Positions 54,497 to 64,000 of a stretch of DNA of 64,000 bases are shown one piece after another; the first letter of the stretch is position 1, and the number at the start of each line of letters is the position of its first letter. The stretch lies in assembly GCF_024166365.1 (NCBI RefSeq), contig NC_064837.1, positions 79,107,553 to 79,171,552 of the forward strand, read 5' to 3'. Source of the DNA: Elephas maximus indicus (lineage: Eukaryota > Chordata > Mammalia > Proboscidea > Elephantidae). Made by a program: the position numbers and the translations under genes. Under the pieces are notes generated by a model. The model made no database searches and was not told the origin of the DNA. It saw only the letters and a program-made list of their open reading frames with translations.

Positions 54497-54770
54497 TCAG
54501 GGACCCACTGGGCCCAATTTGAGATGAACCTGAGTGAAGACTCCATAAATAAGCTGATCTTCATATGCCCCCAGTCTGACTGGTGGGCCACAGTCATGTT
54601 TTGAATGTCCTGGAATTATTGTCAACTCAGAGCCATTATCCAGTAATCCCCAAGGAGTCTGATTACTTCCTTTTCCCCAACGAACAGCCACTCTCATAAA
54701 AGGCTGTAACTTACATTGGGGGAAGGCTGGAAAAAAGGATAACAGCATAAATATTTGGAATTGTAGTGGG
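54497..54770 (-). pseudogene. ERVL protease remnant
   Basis: An 83-codon frame (54497-54748) contains WGLLDNGSELTIIPG. The aspartic protease active site is Asp-Thr/Ser-Gly in this family; here the middle residue is Asn (codons at 54632-54640). The protease matures the Gag and Pol polyproteins. Short and out of frame with RT. Confidence 0.78.
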
Positions 54771-56590
54771 ATTCTTCCTCAAGGGAACACAGCCCCCCTC
54801 TTCATTTAAGGGGCTGTGAGTCTGTAAACTGTCTCTAGTCCGGGAATTGATTGAGGGGCCATGACTCTCTATTCTGGTGGTTCAAGTTAGACTGCCATTC
54901 ACCTGACCTAGAATTCTTCTGCTTGTACAGATCAAGTAAATACTTAAGAGATTGCCAATCTATTTCCTAGAGGCAACAGGACTAAGTAGCCAATAACGTG
55001 AGCTCGTAAGAGTCAGACTATTCTGTTTACTGTTTTGACTCTACTGTCTATTATGGTAACTATGCTTGCCTTGTTTTTGTTGATTTTGTGGCACTACTTG
55101 GGCCCTACCACTACATGGTAAAATCAGTCCCATTGTACTCAGGTTCTTAATTCAGTCATGGCAGTTACCACTGTCAAATTTGACTTACATAAGATAGCAA
55201 TCACAGCAGTCTTCAAGGATGATGGGTATCTCTTCACAAATTTGTTGCTCAACCTTATGGTAAAAAGGTGTGTCCTCTGGGCACTCCATGTGTGGGTTTG
55301 TTAGTCTAACCTGATAAATCCACACTAACATGCCAATTTTTCTAAGCCTTTGAATACCTTTTTCTACAGCATATCAAGGCAGGTCTGGTACTTCAACTTG
55401 ATTTGGTGTAGGCCGACGTGCAATCCGTGCTTCAGTGAACCAAAAAAATGAACTTTAAATCCTTTCTTAACCTCTCAAACAGAAACAGTGAATGAAGAAT
55501 CTGTGCTTAGTGGGCCCATATCAATAAACTCAGGCTGATCCAACTTTATGGTCCTTGCAACATTATCCCACACCCTCAATAGCCTCCCACACATATTCCC
55601 TAGGTTTCTGTTTGTACGTGTTAGAAAAGTCAAGCAGTTCTTTTCGAGTGCAGCATGCCTCTTCCTGGGTACTTCACCATATGGGGCTCACTGGCACTTA
55701 AGTCTAGTTATAGGTCTAGAAGCAAAAGTGGGTGGTACAGGTGAGTCCTGGGAATTTTAAACAATGTCTTGTAAGGCACCGACCCTAGACAGTGCTCAGA
55801 CAATGACTCATTTCCTGCCCCAGGCAACATCTCAGACAAAGGCTCTTCAGACACAGTTGGGTTAATCTCATCAGATGGGGGTGGAGGGGATAATGGTTTT
55901 ACTGGGGATGGTAACTTTGCATACAAAGAAGGAGTAGTCTATTCAGATGGGAGTAAGATGGCTCATTCTGTTGACAGGAGTGAGTGAACAGAATTTAGAG
56001 GCTCAGTGTCCCCAACTTACTGATTATCTTCCCATATGTCCCCATCCCAAGTTTCAGGACCTCATTTCTTCCCAATCAATGCCTTTACTTTAATTCAGAC
56101 ATCACTTGAGTTTGAGAATTCAGTTTGTATTGTAATTCAGCCATCTTACAATCAGACTCTGAGTTTTGTTTTCAGCAATATCAGCTCTTTTACTATGAGA
56201 CATGAAGCTTTCTTTCAGGGAAAAAGTGGCTACTTTCAGGTCTTTTATTCAGCACTTGAGCTGCAACTCTGAAGCCCTGGGATTATCTCTTTCTTTCACT
56301 ACTTTTTCTAGAGAAAGTAGGACCAACCTACCAGCTTCCCTATACTTCTTATTCTGACAAAATTGTAGAAAAGTATCAAACATGTGATCATCCAGAGTCT
56401 TGCTTCTCACAAATACTTGATCTATTGGTGGTGATATTTTGCATATTAACATTGCCATCTCATGCCATGGATTATCAGCATCCTCTTTACTACCGGATGT
56501 AGAGTTGTCAGTGCCTTTAAGACTAGTAAGATTTGAGAATCAATCTAGAAAACTTATCCTTATGATTTTGTTTCTGCAGAATCACTTTCA
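54771..56590 (-). pseudogene. ERVL gag remnant
   Basis: Between the 5' LTR and protease. Open pieces include 56249-56458 (helical, FDTFLQFCQNKKYREAGRL) near the start and 55708-55926 (proline-rich PSPVKPLSPPPPSDE). Position and size fit gag, the structural polyprotein. No zinc knuckle was followed. Frames are heavily broken. Confidence 0.7.
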
Positions 56591-56598
56591 ATATCAAA
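56572..56598 (-). promoter_or_regulatory. Decayed primer binding site region
   Basis: Directly inside the 5' LTR, the minus strand reads TTTGATATTGAAAGTGATTC. This is where a primer binding site belongs and it loosely resembles a leucine-type site, but mismatches make the assignment weak. Confidence 0.35.
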
Positions 56599-57046
56599 TA
56601 TCTTAGGCTGGGTTCTCCAGAGCCGCAAAACAGTGAAGCACATATACATAGAGAGACATTTATCTCATCGAAATGGCACTATGCAGTTGTAGAGACTGGC
56701 ATGTCCCAAGCCCATGAGTCAGGCATCCGGCTAGAGGCTTTTCCTGACTCACATAGTTGCAGGGACTGATGAACCCAAGATTGGTCAGTTAGGCTGTGGG
56801 GGATGATGAATCCAAGATTGACAGGTAATACGGCAGGCAGCCATTTCAGAGACTGTGGAGGCCAACGAATCCCAAGATCGGCAGGCAATAGAGAGGCTGT
56901 TGGCACAAGTCCCAAGAACTGTAGGTCAAATGATGACAAGCCAGATGCAGAGTCCTGAGCAAGGGATCAAGCTTTGCCAGAAAGCATATATATACACACA
57001 TATATATACATTATATATATACATAGATGCATATATACATATATAC

Positions 57047-57216
57047 CCAAAACCAAACCAAACCCGTTGCCATTGAGTCAATTCCGACTCATAGCAACCG
57101 TATAGGACAGGGTAGAACTGCCCCATAGAGTTTCCAAGGAGTGCCTGGCAGATTCGAACTACCGACCTTTTGGTTAGCAGCCATAGCACTTAACCACGAC
57201 GTCACCAGGGTTTCCA
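57047..57216 (-). mobile_element. AfroSINE in ERVL LTR, with TSD
   Basis: CCAAAACCAAACCAAACCCG tail to CACCAGGGTTTCC head. Exact duplications atacatatatac at 57035-57046 and 57217-57228. It inserted in a TA-rich microsatellite. Confidence 0.93.
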
Positions 57217-57237
57217 ATACATATATACACATACATA

Positions 57238-57282
<45 letters not shown>
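57217..57282. repeat. (TA)n/(TG)n microsatellite
   Basis: CATATGTGTGTGTATATATA extending as pure TA for about 34 bases. Likely to be polymorphic in length. Confidence 0.9.
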
Positions 57283-57479
57283 GCATCCCATAGAAAGCTC
57301 CCCTTACAGTTGATTGGCTCATCACATCAGATCATATCATGGAGGATGACTGCAACATTACGTAACTGCCCAATTACATGATTACACAACTACCAGACTG
57401 CATCATTACATAACTGCCAAACCACTGAGAATCATGGCCCAGCCAAGATGACGCACAACTTTCACCATCGCTTCCTACA

Positions 57480-57678
57480 ATGCCATTAAAGTCTCACAGA
57501 TAGGAACACAAGAACCATAGTCCAACTTGGTTATCAAAGTCCAACCTGGCTGCATCTTAATCAACAATCCAGAGGGAATGACTGAAGGTCTGTTTCCAAG
57601 GAGCAAAGGACACGGGCCCAGCACTGAGTGCTTCCTCATAAGGACTCTGCAGAAAATATGTCCCTTGGGGCTACCTCT
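57480..57678. other. No recognised feature
   Basis: Short unique stretch right of the ERVL provirus. Confidence 0.4.
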
Positions 57679-57763
57679 GTTGTTGTGTGCCATGGAATAG
57701 ATTCTAACTCATAGTGACCATATAGGACAGTAGAACTGCTCCATAGGGTTTACAAGGCCATAA
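57679..57763 (-). mobile_element. AfroSINE tail fragment
   Basis: TGTTGTTGTGTGCCATGGAA, CATAGTGACCATATAGGACA, TTTACAAGGCCATAA: the 3' half of a minus SINE, ending where the L1 begins. Confidence 0.78.
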
Positions 57764-57774
57764 TATTTTTAAAT

Positions 57775-59020
57775 ATAATTTTATTTGTTTTGTTGCTGTT
57801 GTTGAAAAGATATACAGCAAAACATATACCAGTTCAACAGTTTCTACATGTACCATTGAGTGACATTGATTACATTCTTCCAATTGTGTAGCCATTCTCA
57901 CTTTCTTTTTCTGAGTTGTTCCTCCCCCAGTAAGATGATTCCCTTAAGGGAAGACTTCAGAAGATATTTTTGGTTTAAGGTTTTAAGGTTATCTCAGGGC
58001 AATAGTTTCAGGGGTTCATTCAACCTTCATGGCTCCAGGAAGTCTGGAGTCCATGACTATTTGAAATTCTATTCTACATTTTCCCCCTTTTGATGAGAAT
58101 TCTTCTATGGAATCTTTCATCAGAATATTCAGTAATGGTAGCTGGGCACCATCCAGTTCTTCTTTCATAGCAAAGATAGCAGTTGTTCATGAGGCAATTA
58201 GGTACACATTCCATTTCTTCCTCCTATTCCTGACTCTTCTCATTCCTTTGTTGCTCTAGGCAAATAGAGACCAATTGTTGTGTCTTGGATGGCTGCTTGC
58301 AAGCTTTTAAAACACCGGGCAGTACACATTGAAATAGAGAGTAAAACAGAAACACTAAACAGACTATTAGGCCAATTAATTATCTGACATGTCCCATGAA
58401 AACATGACTCTAAACCTCCAAACCAACAAACCAAATCCAGTGAAGTTTTTGGTTATACACAATCAGCCTCAGCAGCTACTCTTTGTCATTTTGGTCATTG
58501 TAAATATATCTATCATGTAACTTTCATCAGTTCACCTTTTTACAGGTGTACAACTTGACAACAATTACAATAATATCCTGTGCAGCCCTACCCTTAATCA
58601 AAGCATAATTCTCACCACTGTTAACCCCACTTTACCTCTTCATTCCACCCCGGTAACCACTAAGAAGCTTTGTTCTCTATACATTTGTCTTCTCTTGTTT
58701 TTTTTTTTTTATGTAAGTGAGGTCATACAATATTTGTCCTTTTTGTGAGTGACTTATTTCACTCAGCATAATGTCTTCCAGTTCCATCCATATTGTAGCA
58801 TGTATCAAGACTTCATTTCTTCTACTGGCTGAGTAGAATTCACTGTATGCATGTACCACATTTTGTTTATCCATTCATCTGTTGATGGGCATTTAGGTTG
58901 TTCCCACATTTTTGCTATTGTAAACAGTGCTGCAATGAACACTGGTGTATAAGCCTCTTCTTGACCCTCCTTTCAAATCTTTTGGGTGTATACCTAGGAG
59001 TGGAATTGCCGGGTCATATG
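57775..59020 (-). mobile_element. L1 3' UTR, antisense
   Basis: The right part (58740-59020) is plain antisense L1: CCATTCATCTGTTGATGGGC, TAGGTTGTTCCCACATTTTT, GTATACCTAGGAGTGGAATT. The left part is a long 3' UTR shared with 38476-39335. Minus orientation, ended at right by RTE sequence. Confidence 0.82.
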
Positions 59021-60205
59021 GTTCTCCACCACTTGTCTGTCAGTTTGTCATACCACATTGGGTTGCATGTTGCTGTGATACTGGAAGTTATGCCACGGGT
59101 ATTTCCAATACCAGCAGGGTCACCGCTGGCAGACAGGTTTCAGTGGACCTTCCAGACTAAGACATGCTAGGAAGGAGGACCTGGCAATCTACTTCTGAAA
59201 AAAATTGGACGGTGAAAACCATACGTTTAGCAGGGAAACATTGTCTGATACACTGCCAGAAGATGAGCTGCTCTGGTTGGAAGACACTCAAAGTATGACT
59301 GGGGAAGAGCTACCTTCTCGAAGTAGAGTCAACCTTAGAGATATGGATGGAGTCAAGATTTCGAGACCTTCTTTTGCTGATATGGCATTACTGAAAGTGA
59401 GAAGAAACAGCTGCAAACATCCTTTAAAAATAGGAAAGTGGAAAGTGTGAAATATCAATCTAGGAAAATAGGAAGTTGTCAAAAATGAAATGGAATGCAT
59501 AAAAAGCAATATCGTAGGTATTGTCGTTGTTGTTCTTAGCTACCATCTAGTTAATTCCAACTCATAGCAACCCTATGTACAACAGAACAAAACACTGCCT
59601 GGTCCTGCACCATCTTCATGATTATTGTTTTGCTTGAGCCCATAGTTGCAGCCACTGTGTCAATCTGTCTCATTGAGGGTCTTCCACTCCTTTGCTGACC
59701 TTTCACTTTACCAAGCATGATGTCCTTCTCCAGAGGCTTGTCCCTCCTTGATAAAATGTCCAAAGTATGTGAGACAAAGTCTCGCCATCCTCACTTCTAA
59801 GAAGCATTCTGGCTGTGCCTCTTCCAAGACAGATTTGTTCATTCTTTTGGTAGTCCATGGTATATTCAACATTCTTCTTTGGACACCATGATGCAAAGGC
59901 ATCAATTCTTCTTCAGTCTTCCTCATTCACTGCCCAGCTCCCTCATGCATATGAGGAGATTGAACACATCATGGCTTGGGTCAAAAGTATATTAATTCTG
60001 AAAACAACATCTTTGGTTTTTAACACTTTTGCAGCAGATTTGCTTAATACAATGCATCGTTTGATTTCTTGACTGCTGCTTCCATGGCTGTTGATTGTGG
60101 AACCAAGTAAAATGAAATCCTTGATAACTTCAATCTTTTCTCCATTTATCATGATGTTGCTTATTGGTTCAATTGTGAGGATTTTTGTTTTCTAGTGTTG
60201 AGGTT

Positions 60206-60878
60206 TAAAATCCTCACAACTGGACAAATGAGTAACATCATGATAAACGGAGAAAAGATTGAAGTTGTCAAAGATTTCATTTTACTTTGACCCACAATCA
60301 ACAGCCATGGAAGCAGCAGTCAAGAAATCAAAAGACACATTGCATTGGGTAAATCTGATGCAAAGGACCTCCTTAAAGTGTTGAAAAGCAAAGATGTCAC
60401 CTTGAAGACTAAGGTGCGCCTGACCCAAGCCATGGTATTTTCAATCGCAATCATATGCATGTGAAAGCTGGACAATGAATCAGGAAGACCGAAGAAGAGT
60501 TGATGCCTTTGAATTGTGGTGTTGGTGAAGAATATCGAATATACCATGGACTGTCAAAAGAACAAACAAACCCGTCTTAGAAGAAATACAACCAGAATGC
60601 TCCTTAGAAGCAAGGATGGCGAGACTGCGTCTTACATATTTTGGACAGGTTGTCAGGAGGGATCAGTCCATGGAGAAGGACATCATGCTTGGCAGAGTAC
60701 AGGGTCAGTGGAAAAGAGGAAGACCGTCAACGAGGTGGATTGGCACAGTGGCTGCAACAATGAGCTCAAGCATAACAACAATTGTAAGGATGGCTCAGGA
60801 CTGGACAGTGTTTCATTCTGTTGTGTATAGGGTCACTATGAATCAGAACCGACTCAACGGCGCTTAACAACAATAACA
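60206..60878 (+). mobile_element. RTE LINE, 5'-truncated, inserted in another RTE
   Basis: Plus-strand RTE from reference about 13824 to its 3' end (TAACAACAATAACAA). Flanked by the 10-base direct repeat gtgttgaggt (left, about 60196-60205; right, about 60880-60889), which are contiguous bases of the host RTE. This proves RTE-on-RTE insertion. Confidence 0.92.
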
Positions 60879-61424
60879 AAGTGTTGAGGTGTAATCCATA
60901 ATGAAGGCTGTAGTCTTTGATCTTCATCAGTAAGTGCTTGAAGTCCGTTTCACTTTCAGCAAGCAAGGTTGTGTCATCTGCATAACACAGGTTGTTAATG
61001 AGTCTTCCTCCAACCCTTACACCATATTCTTCTTCATGCAGTCCAGCATCTCTGATTATTTGCTCAGCATACAGATTGAACAAGTATGGTGAAAGGATAC
61101 AAGCCTGATGTACACCTTTCCTGACTTTAAACCATGCAGTATCCCCTAGATTAGTTTGAATGACTACCTCTTGATCTATGTACAGATCCTCATAAGCACA
61201 ATTAAGTGTTCTGGAATTCCCATTCTTTCCAGTGTTATCCATATTTTGTTATTATCTGCACAGTCAAATGCCTTTGCATAGTCAATAAAACACAGATAAA
61301 CATCATCCTGGTGTTCTCTTCTTTCAGCCAGGATCCATCTTACCTCAGCATTGGTATCCCTCATTCTCTTCTGAATGTGGCTTGAACTTCTTGCAGTTTC
61401 CTGTCGATGTACTGCTGCAACCAC
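60766..61424 (-). pseudogene. RTE reverse transcriptase remnant
   Basis: The minus frame 60766-61242 (158 codons) contains LCYADDTTLLAES, the intact Tyr-Ala-Asp-Asp box, and 61176-61424 contains FIDYAKAFDCADNNKIW, an RT palm motif. These pieces are longer than in the other copies, but stops and shifts still separate them and the frame runs into the inserted RTE at its 3' end. Confidence 0.87.
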
Positions 61425-62956
61425 TTTTGAATGATGATCTTCAGCAAAATTTTATTTGAGTGTGATATCAGTGATATTGTTCGATAATTTCCACATTCTG
61501 TCAAACCACCTTTATTTGGAATGGGCACAAATGTGGATCTCTACCAGTCAGTTGACCACATAGCTGTTTCCCATATTTCATGGCATAGATGAGTGAGTGC
61601 TTCTAGCCCTGTATTTGTTGAAACATCTCAATTGGTGTTCCATCAATTCCTGGAGCCTTGTTTTTAGCCAATACCTTCAATACCTTCCTTCAATACCATC
61701 AGTTATTGATCATGTGCTACCTCCTGAAATGGTTGTATGTCGACCAGTTCTTTTTAGTACAGTGACTCTGTGTATTCCTTCCATCTTCTTTTGATGCTTC
61801 CTGAGCTGTTCACTATTTTTCCCATAGAATCCTTCAATATTGCAACACAGGTCTTGAATTTTTTCTTCAGCTCTCTCTGCCTAAGAAATGCTGAGCGTGT
61901 ACTTCCCTTTTGGTTTTCTAACTCCGGGTCTTGTGCATTTCGTTATAATACTTTACCCTGTCTTCTCGAGCTGCCCTTTGACATCTTCTCTTAGCTTTTT
62001 TACTTCATCATTTCTGCCATTGGTTTTAGCTACTCTACATTCAAAAGCAAGTTTCAGAGCCTCTTCTGACACCCATTTTTGTCCTTTGTTTCCTGTCTTT
62101 TTAATGACAGTTTGCTCTCTTCAAATATGATGTCCTTGATATCATTCCATAACTCGTCTGGCCTTCGTTCGTTAATACTCCATAAGTCAAATCTTTTCTT
62201 GGGATGATCTCTAAATTCAGGTGGGTTGTAGACAAGGGCTGTATTTGGCTCTCACAGACTTGTTTTAATTTTCTTCCACTTCCACTTGAACTTGCATGTC
62301 AATTTGTCATGCCTTGTTTTTCTTTTTGGTACAGTGACTGAAATGGTATTAGTGATCCGAAACGGACTGGTATTGGCCATTTTGAATCTGACAATCATGT
62401 GGTCTACTATGGCAAGAATGACAAATTGAAGAGGAACGGTGAGAAATTCATCACCAAAAAAAAATTTTTTTTCAGGATCTATCCTGAAGCACAGTGCTGT
62501 CTGTGATATGATAATATCCATACACCTACGAGGAAGACCACTTACTAATGACTATTATACAAATTTGTGCACCAACCACTAAGGCCAAAGATGAAGAAGT
62601 TGAAGACTTTTACCAACTCCTGCAGTCTGAAATTGATCTAATGTGCAATCAGGATGCATTGACTTACTGGTGATTGGAATGTGAAAGTTCAAAATAAAGA
62701 AGGATCTTTGTTTGGAAAATATGGTCTTGGTGATAGAAACAACGAAGGAGATCACAAGACCAATGGTTTATTCAAGTAAATATCTTTTTTCATCAACATA
62801 AATGGTGACTGTACATGTGGACCTTGTGGGATGGAATACACAGGAATCAAATGGACTGCATCTGTGGAAAGAGAAGATGGAGAAGCTCTATATCATCAGT
62901 CAGAACTAGGCCAGGGGCTGACTGTGGAACAGACCACCAGTTGCTCACATGCAAAA

Positions 62957-63000
62957 ATACCTGTTGCTGTTGTGTCGATTATGACTCACAGCAACCCTAT
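62957..63000 (-). mobile_element. AfroSINE tail fragment
   Basis: CTGTTGCTGTTGTGTCGATT and ATGACTCACAGCAACCCTAT: about 40 bases of SINE or RTE tail at the edge of block B. Confidence 0.65.
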
Positions 63001-63445
63001 ATGTTTTAAAATCAGGAAGTGTGAGTCCTCCTACTTTGTTCTTCTCTTTCAACCTTGCTTTAGCTGTTTGGGACCTCTCGCCATTCCATACGCTGTTGGA
63101 TTTTGTTTGCTAGTATTTGTTGAGGATTTTTTTCTTCTATATTCATAAGAGATATTTGTTGTAATTTTCTTTTGCTGTCTTTGGTTCGGGTATGAAGGTT
63201 GCGTTTGCTTTGTAGAACATATTAGGTAGTATGCCTTCCTTTTCTATTTTTTGGAAGTGTTTAAACAGTATTGGTGTCAATTTTTTTTTCTAAACGTTTG
63301 GTAGAAATCCCCAGTGAAGCAGTCTGGTCCAGGAGTTTTTTTTTGTTGTTGTTAGGAGGTTTTTGATCACCAATTCTATTTCTTTACTTGTTATTAGTCT
63401 GCTGAGACTTTCTATTTTCTCTTGAGTCAGTTTAGGTCAGTTAGT
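63001..63445 (-). mobile_element. L1 ORF2 fragment, antisense
   Basis: Antisense L1 ORF2 text: ATCAGGAAGTGTGAGTCCTC, then CAATTTTTTTTTCTAAACGT, GAAGCAGTCTGGTCCAGGAG, GTTAGGAGGTTTTTGATCAC. The first 80 bases and the rest come from parts of ORF2 that are not adjacent in L1, so there is an internal deletion near 63090. Pseudogenic. Confidence 0.78.
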
Positions 63446-63571
63446 GTGCCAAGGCTGTAATTTTCATGGAAACAGATTGCCACACCTTTCTCCCTCAGAG
63501 TGACTGATGGGTTTGAGTGGCCTATCTTTCAGTTAGCAGCTGAACACTTAACCACTCTGCCACCAGGGCAC
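63446..63571 (-). mobile_element. AfroSINE, tail missing
   Basis: GGAAACAGATTGCCACACCT, CAGTTAGCAGCTGAACACTT, CTCTGCCACCAGGGCACC. The head end is complete; the RTE-like tail is missing. Confidence 0.85.
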
Positions 63572-63689
63572 CTTGGAGATAGCTCTACCTGACACTAATT
63601 CAATTTGCTATTTTGTGATGCCTTAAAACAAAAAAACAAGCTGGGGGAAGAAGAAAGGAAGGGAAGAAGAAGTGAAGAAGAAGATAGGT

Positions 63690-63878
63690 AAACCAGCTGT
63701 CATCAAGTGATTCCATGTGTGTTAGAATAGAACTTTGCTCCACAGGATTTTCAAAGGCTGATTTTTTGGAAGTAGATCACCATGCCTTTCTTCCAAGGTG
63801 CCTCTGAGCGACTCAAACCTCTAACCTTTCAGTTAGCAGCCAAGCACTTAACCATTTGCACCACTCAGGGACTCCAGA
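63690..63878 (-). mobile_element. AfroSINE, long subtype
   Basis: CAAGTGATTCCATGTGTGTT, GGAAGTAGATCACCATGCCT, TGCACCACTCAGGGACTCC. A GA-rich tract (about 63640-63685) precedes it. Confidence 0.9.
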
Positions 63879-64000
63879 AGAAAGGTAAGCACTAGTATTT
63901 TGCTATAAAGCATAAGAATATGTAATTCCTCTCTAAATGTGTTTTGACATTCCCAGTTCCACTAAGGGGGGTAGCTTGGAGGTCAGCAGTACAGGTCTTA

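Larger units (their letters stand above)
50424..57479 (-). mobile_element. ERVL-type endogenous provirus
   Basis: Two LTRs in the same minus orientation enclose about 5.5 kb with, in minus-strand order, gag, protease, RT, RNase H, integrase and a dUTPase after integrase. The dUTPase position and lack of env are the marks of the ERVL class. All reading frames are broken by stops and shifts. I could not find a clear target duplication (ttcta at left, no match at right). Confidence 0.92.
56599..57479 (-). repeat. 5' LTR of ERVL provirus with SINE
   Basis: Plus-strand text runs TATCTTAGGCTGGGTTCTCC to CGCTTCCTACA and is collinear with 50424-51065. It is lengthened by an AfroSINE (57047-57216) and TA-rich expansion (about 56986-57046 and 57217-57282). 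The 59-base unit is present in diverged form near 56770-56900. Confidence 0.88.
59026..62955. mobile_element. Rearranged RTE LINE cluster
   Basis: Three blocks, in reference to the full copy: A, plus, 59026-59520 (about 11265-11752); C, minus, 59521-62311 (about 14480 down to 12352); B, plus, 62345-62955 (about 11750-12375). Blocks A, B and C together make one complete RTE without gap, with order A, inverted C, B. A separate RTE (60206-60878) interrupts C. Between C and B lie 33 bases of filler. All frames are broken. Confidence 0.88.

Noticed and set aside
50419-57484. Five-base target duplication for the ERVL provirus
   Set aside because: ttcta at the left has no match at the expected right flank (atgcc). 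The boundaries may be blurred by decay, so I do not claim it.
1-64000. An undescribed defence, biosynthetic or other multi-gene system
   Set aside because: All recognisable coding sequence belongs to known retrotransposon, retrovirus or transposon families and is broken; no host gene cluster is visible.

Overview
This is a stretch of mammalian nuclear DNA, almost certainly afrotherian and most likely from an elephant or close relative. The evidence is repeat content. More than thirty tRNA-headed SINEs occur (left end like GAAACCCTGGTGGCGTAGTGG, right end like CGCTATGAGTCGGAATCGAC), together with several copies of a BovB/RTE-type LINE that has the same 3' tail. That pairing is typical of Afrotheria. 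I recognise no host protein-coding exon, tRNA, rRNA or other RNA gene. The window reads as a gene-poor interval built by layer upon layer of transposition.

Layout. 1-11 kb: sparse old repeats (MIR, L1 3' ends), SINEs with clear target-site duplications, a CpG-rich patch near 4.9-5.0 kb, and a short hAT-like DNA transposon (5887-6839) with two SINEs inside it. 11.26-14.48 kb: a full-length RTE LINE with an intact duplication but a broken reading frame. 15-19 kb: an MIR split by two SINEs that used the same target site, then a 5'-inverted RTE copy, then a MaLR-type LTR. 19.07-25.03 kb: a 5'-truncated RTE copy holding a two-LTR gammaretrovirus-like provirus (19490-24558). Its 3' third carries an MIR and so appears to be captured host DNA. 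25-43 kb: L2, MIR, SINEs, MaLR LTRs, L1 3' UTR pieces, an internally deleted RTE, and a GC-rich segment ending in poly(A) that may be a retrocopy.

43.8-46.2 kb: a near-complete Tigger1-type transposon with a broken DDD transposase. 47-50 kb: SINEs, including a nested cluster, and an MLT2-like solo LTR. 50.4-57.5 kb: an ERVL provirus on the minus strand with both LTRs and remnants of gag, protease, RT, RNase H, integrase and the dUTPase that marks this class. 57.7-63.4 kb: minus-strand L1 3' UTR, then an RTE cluster in which three rearranged blocks add up to one element, with a further RTE inserted into it. 63.0-63.9 kb: L1 ORF2 and SINE fragments.

How the parts relate. The RTE elements are the likely source of reverse transcriptase for the SINEs, because the tails match; the longer SINE subtypes also contain a stretch resembling the RTE 5' region. 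No coding element here has an undamaged frame. I found no previously unknown enzymatic system. The points most worth checking are the host-sequence capture inside the gamma-type provirus, the RTE rearrangements, the tRNA/RTE chimeric structure of the SINEs, and the shared-target SINE pair. Many boundaries are by eye and may be off by a few to tens of bases.
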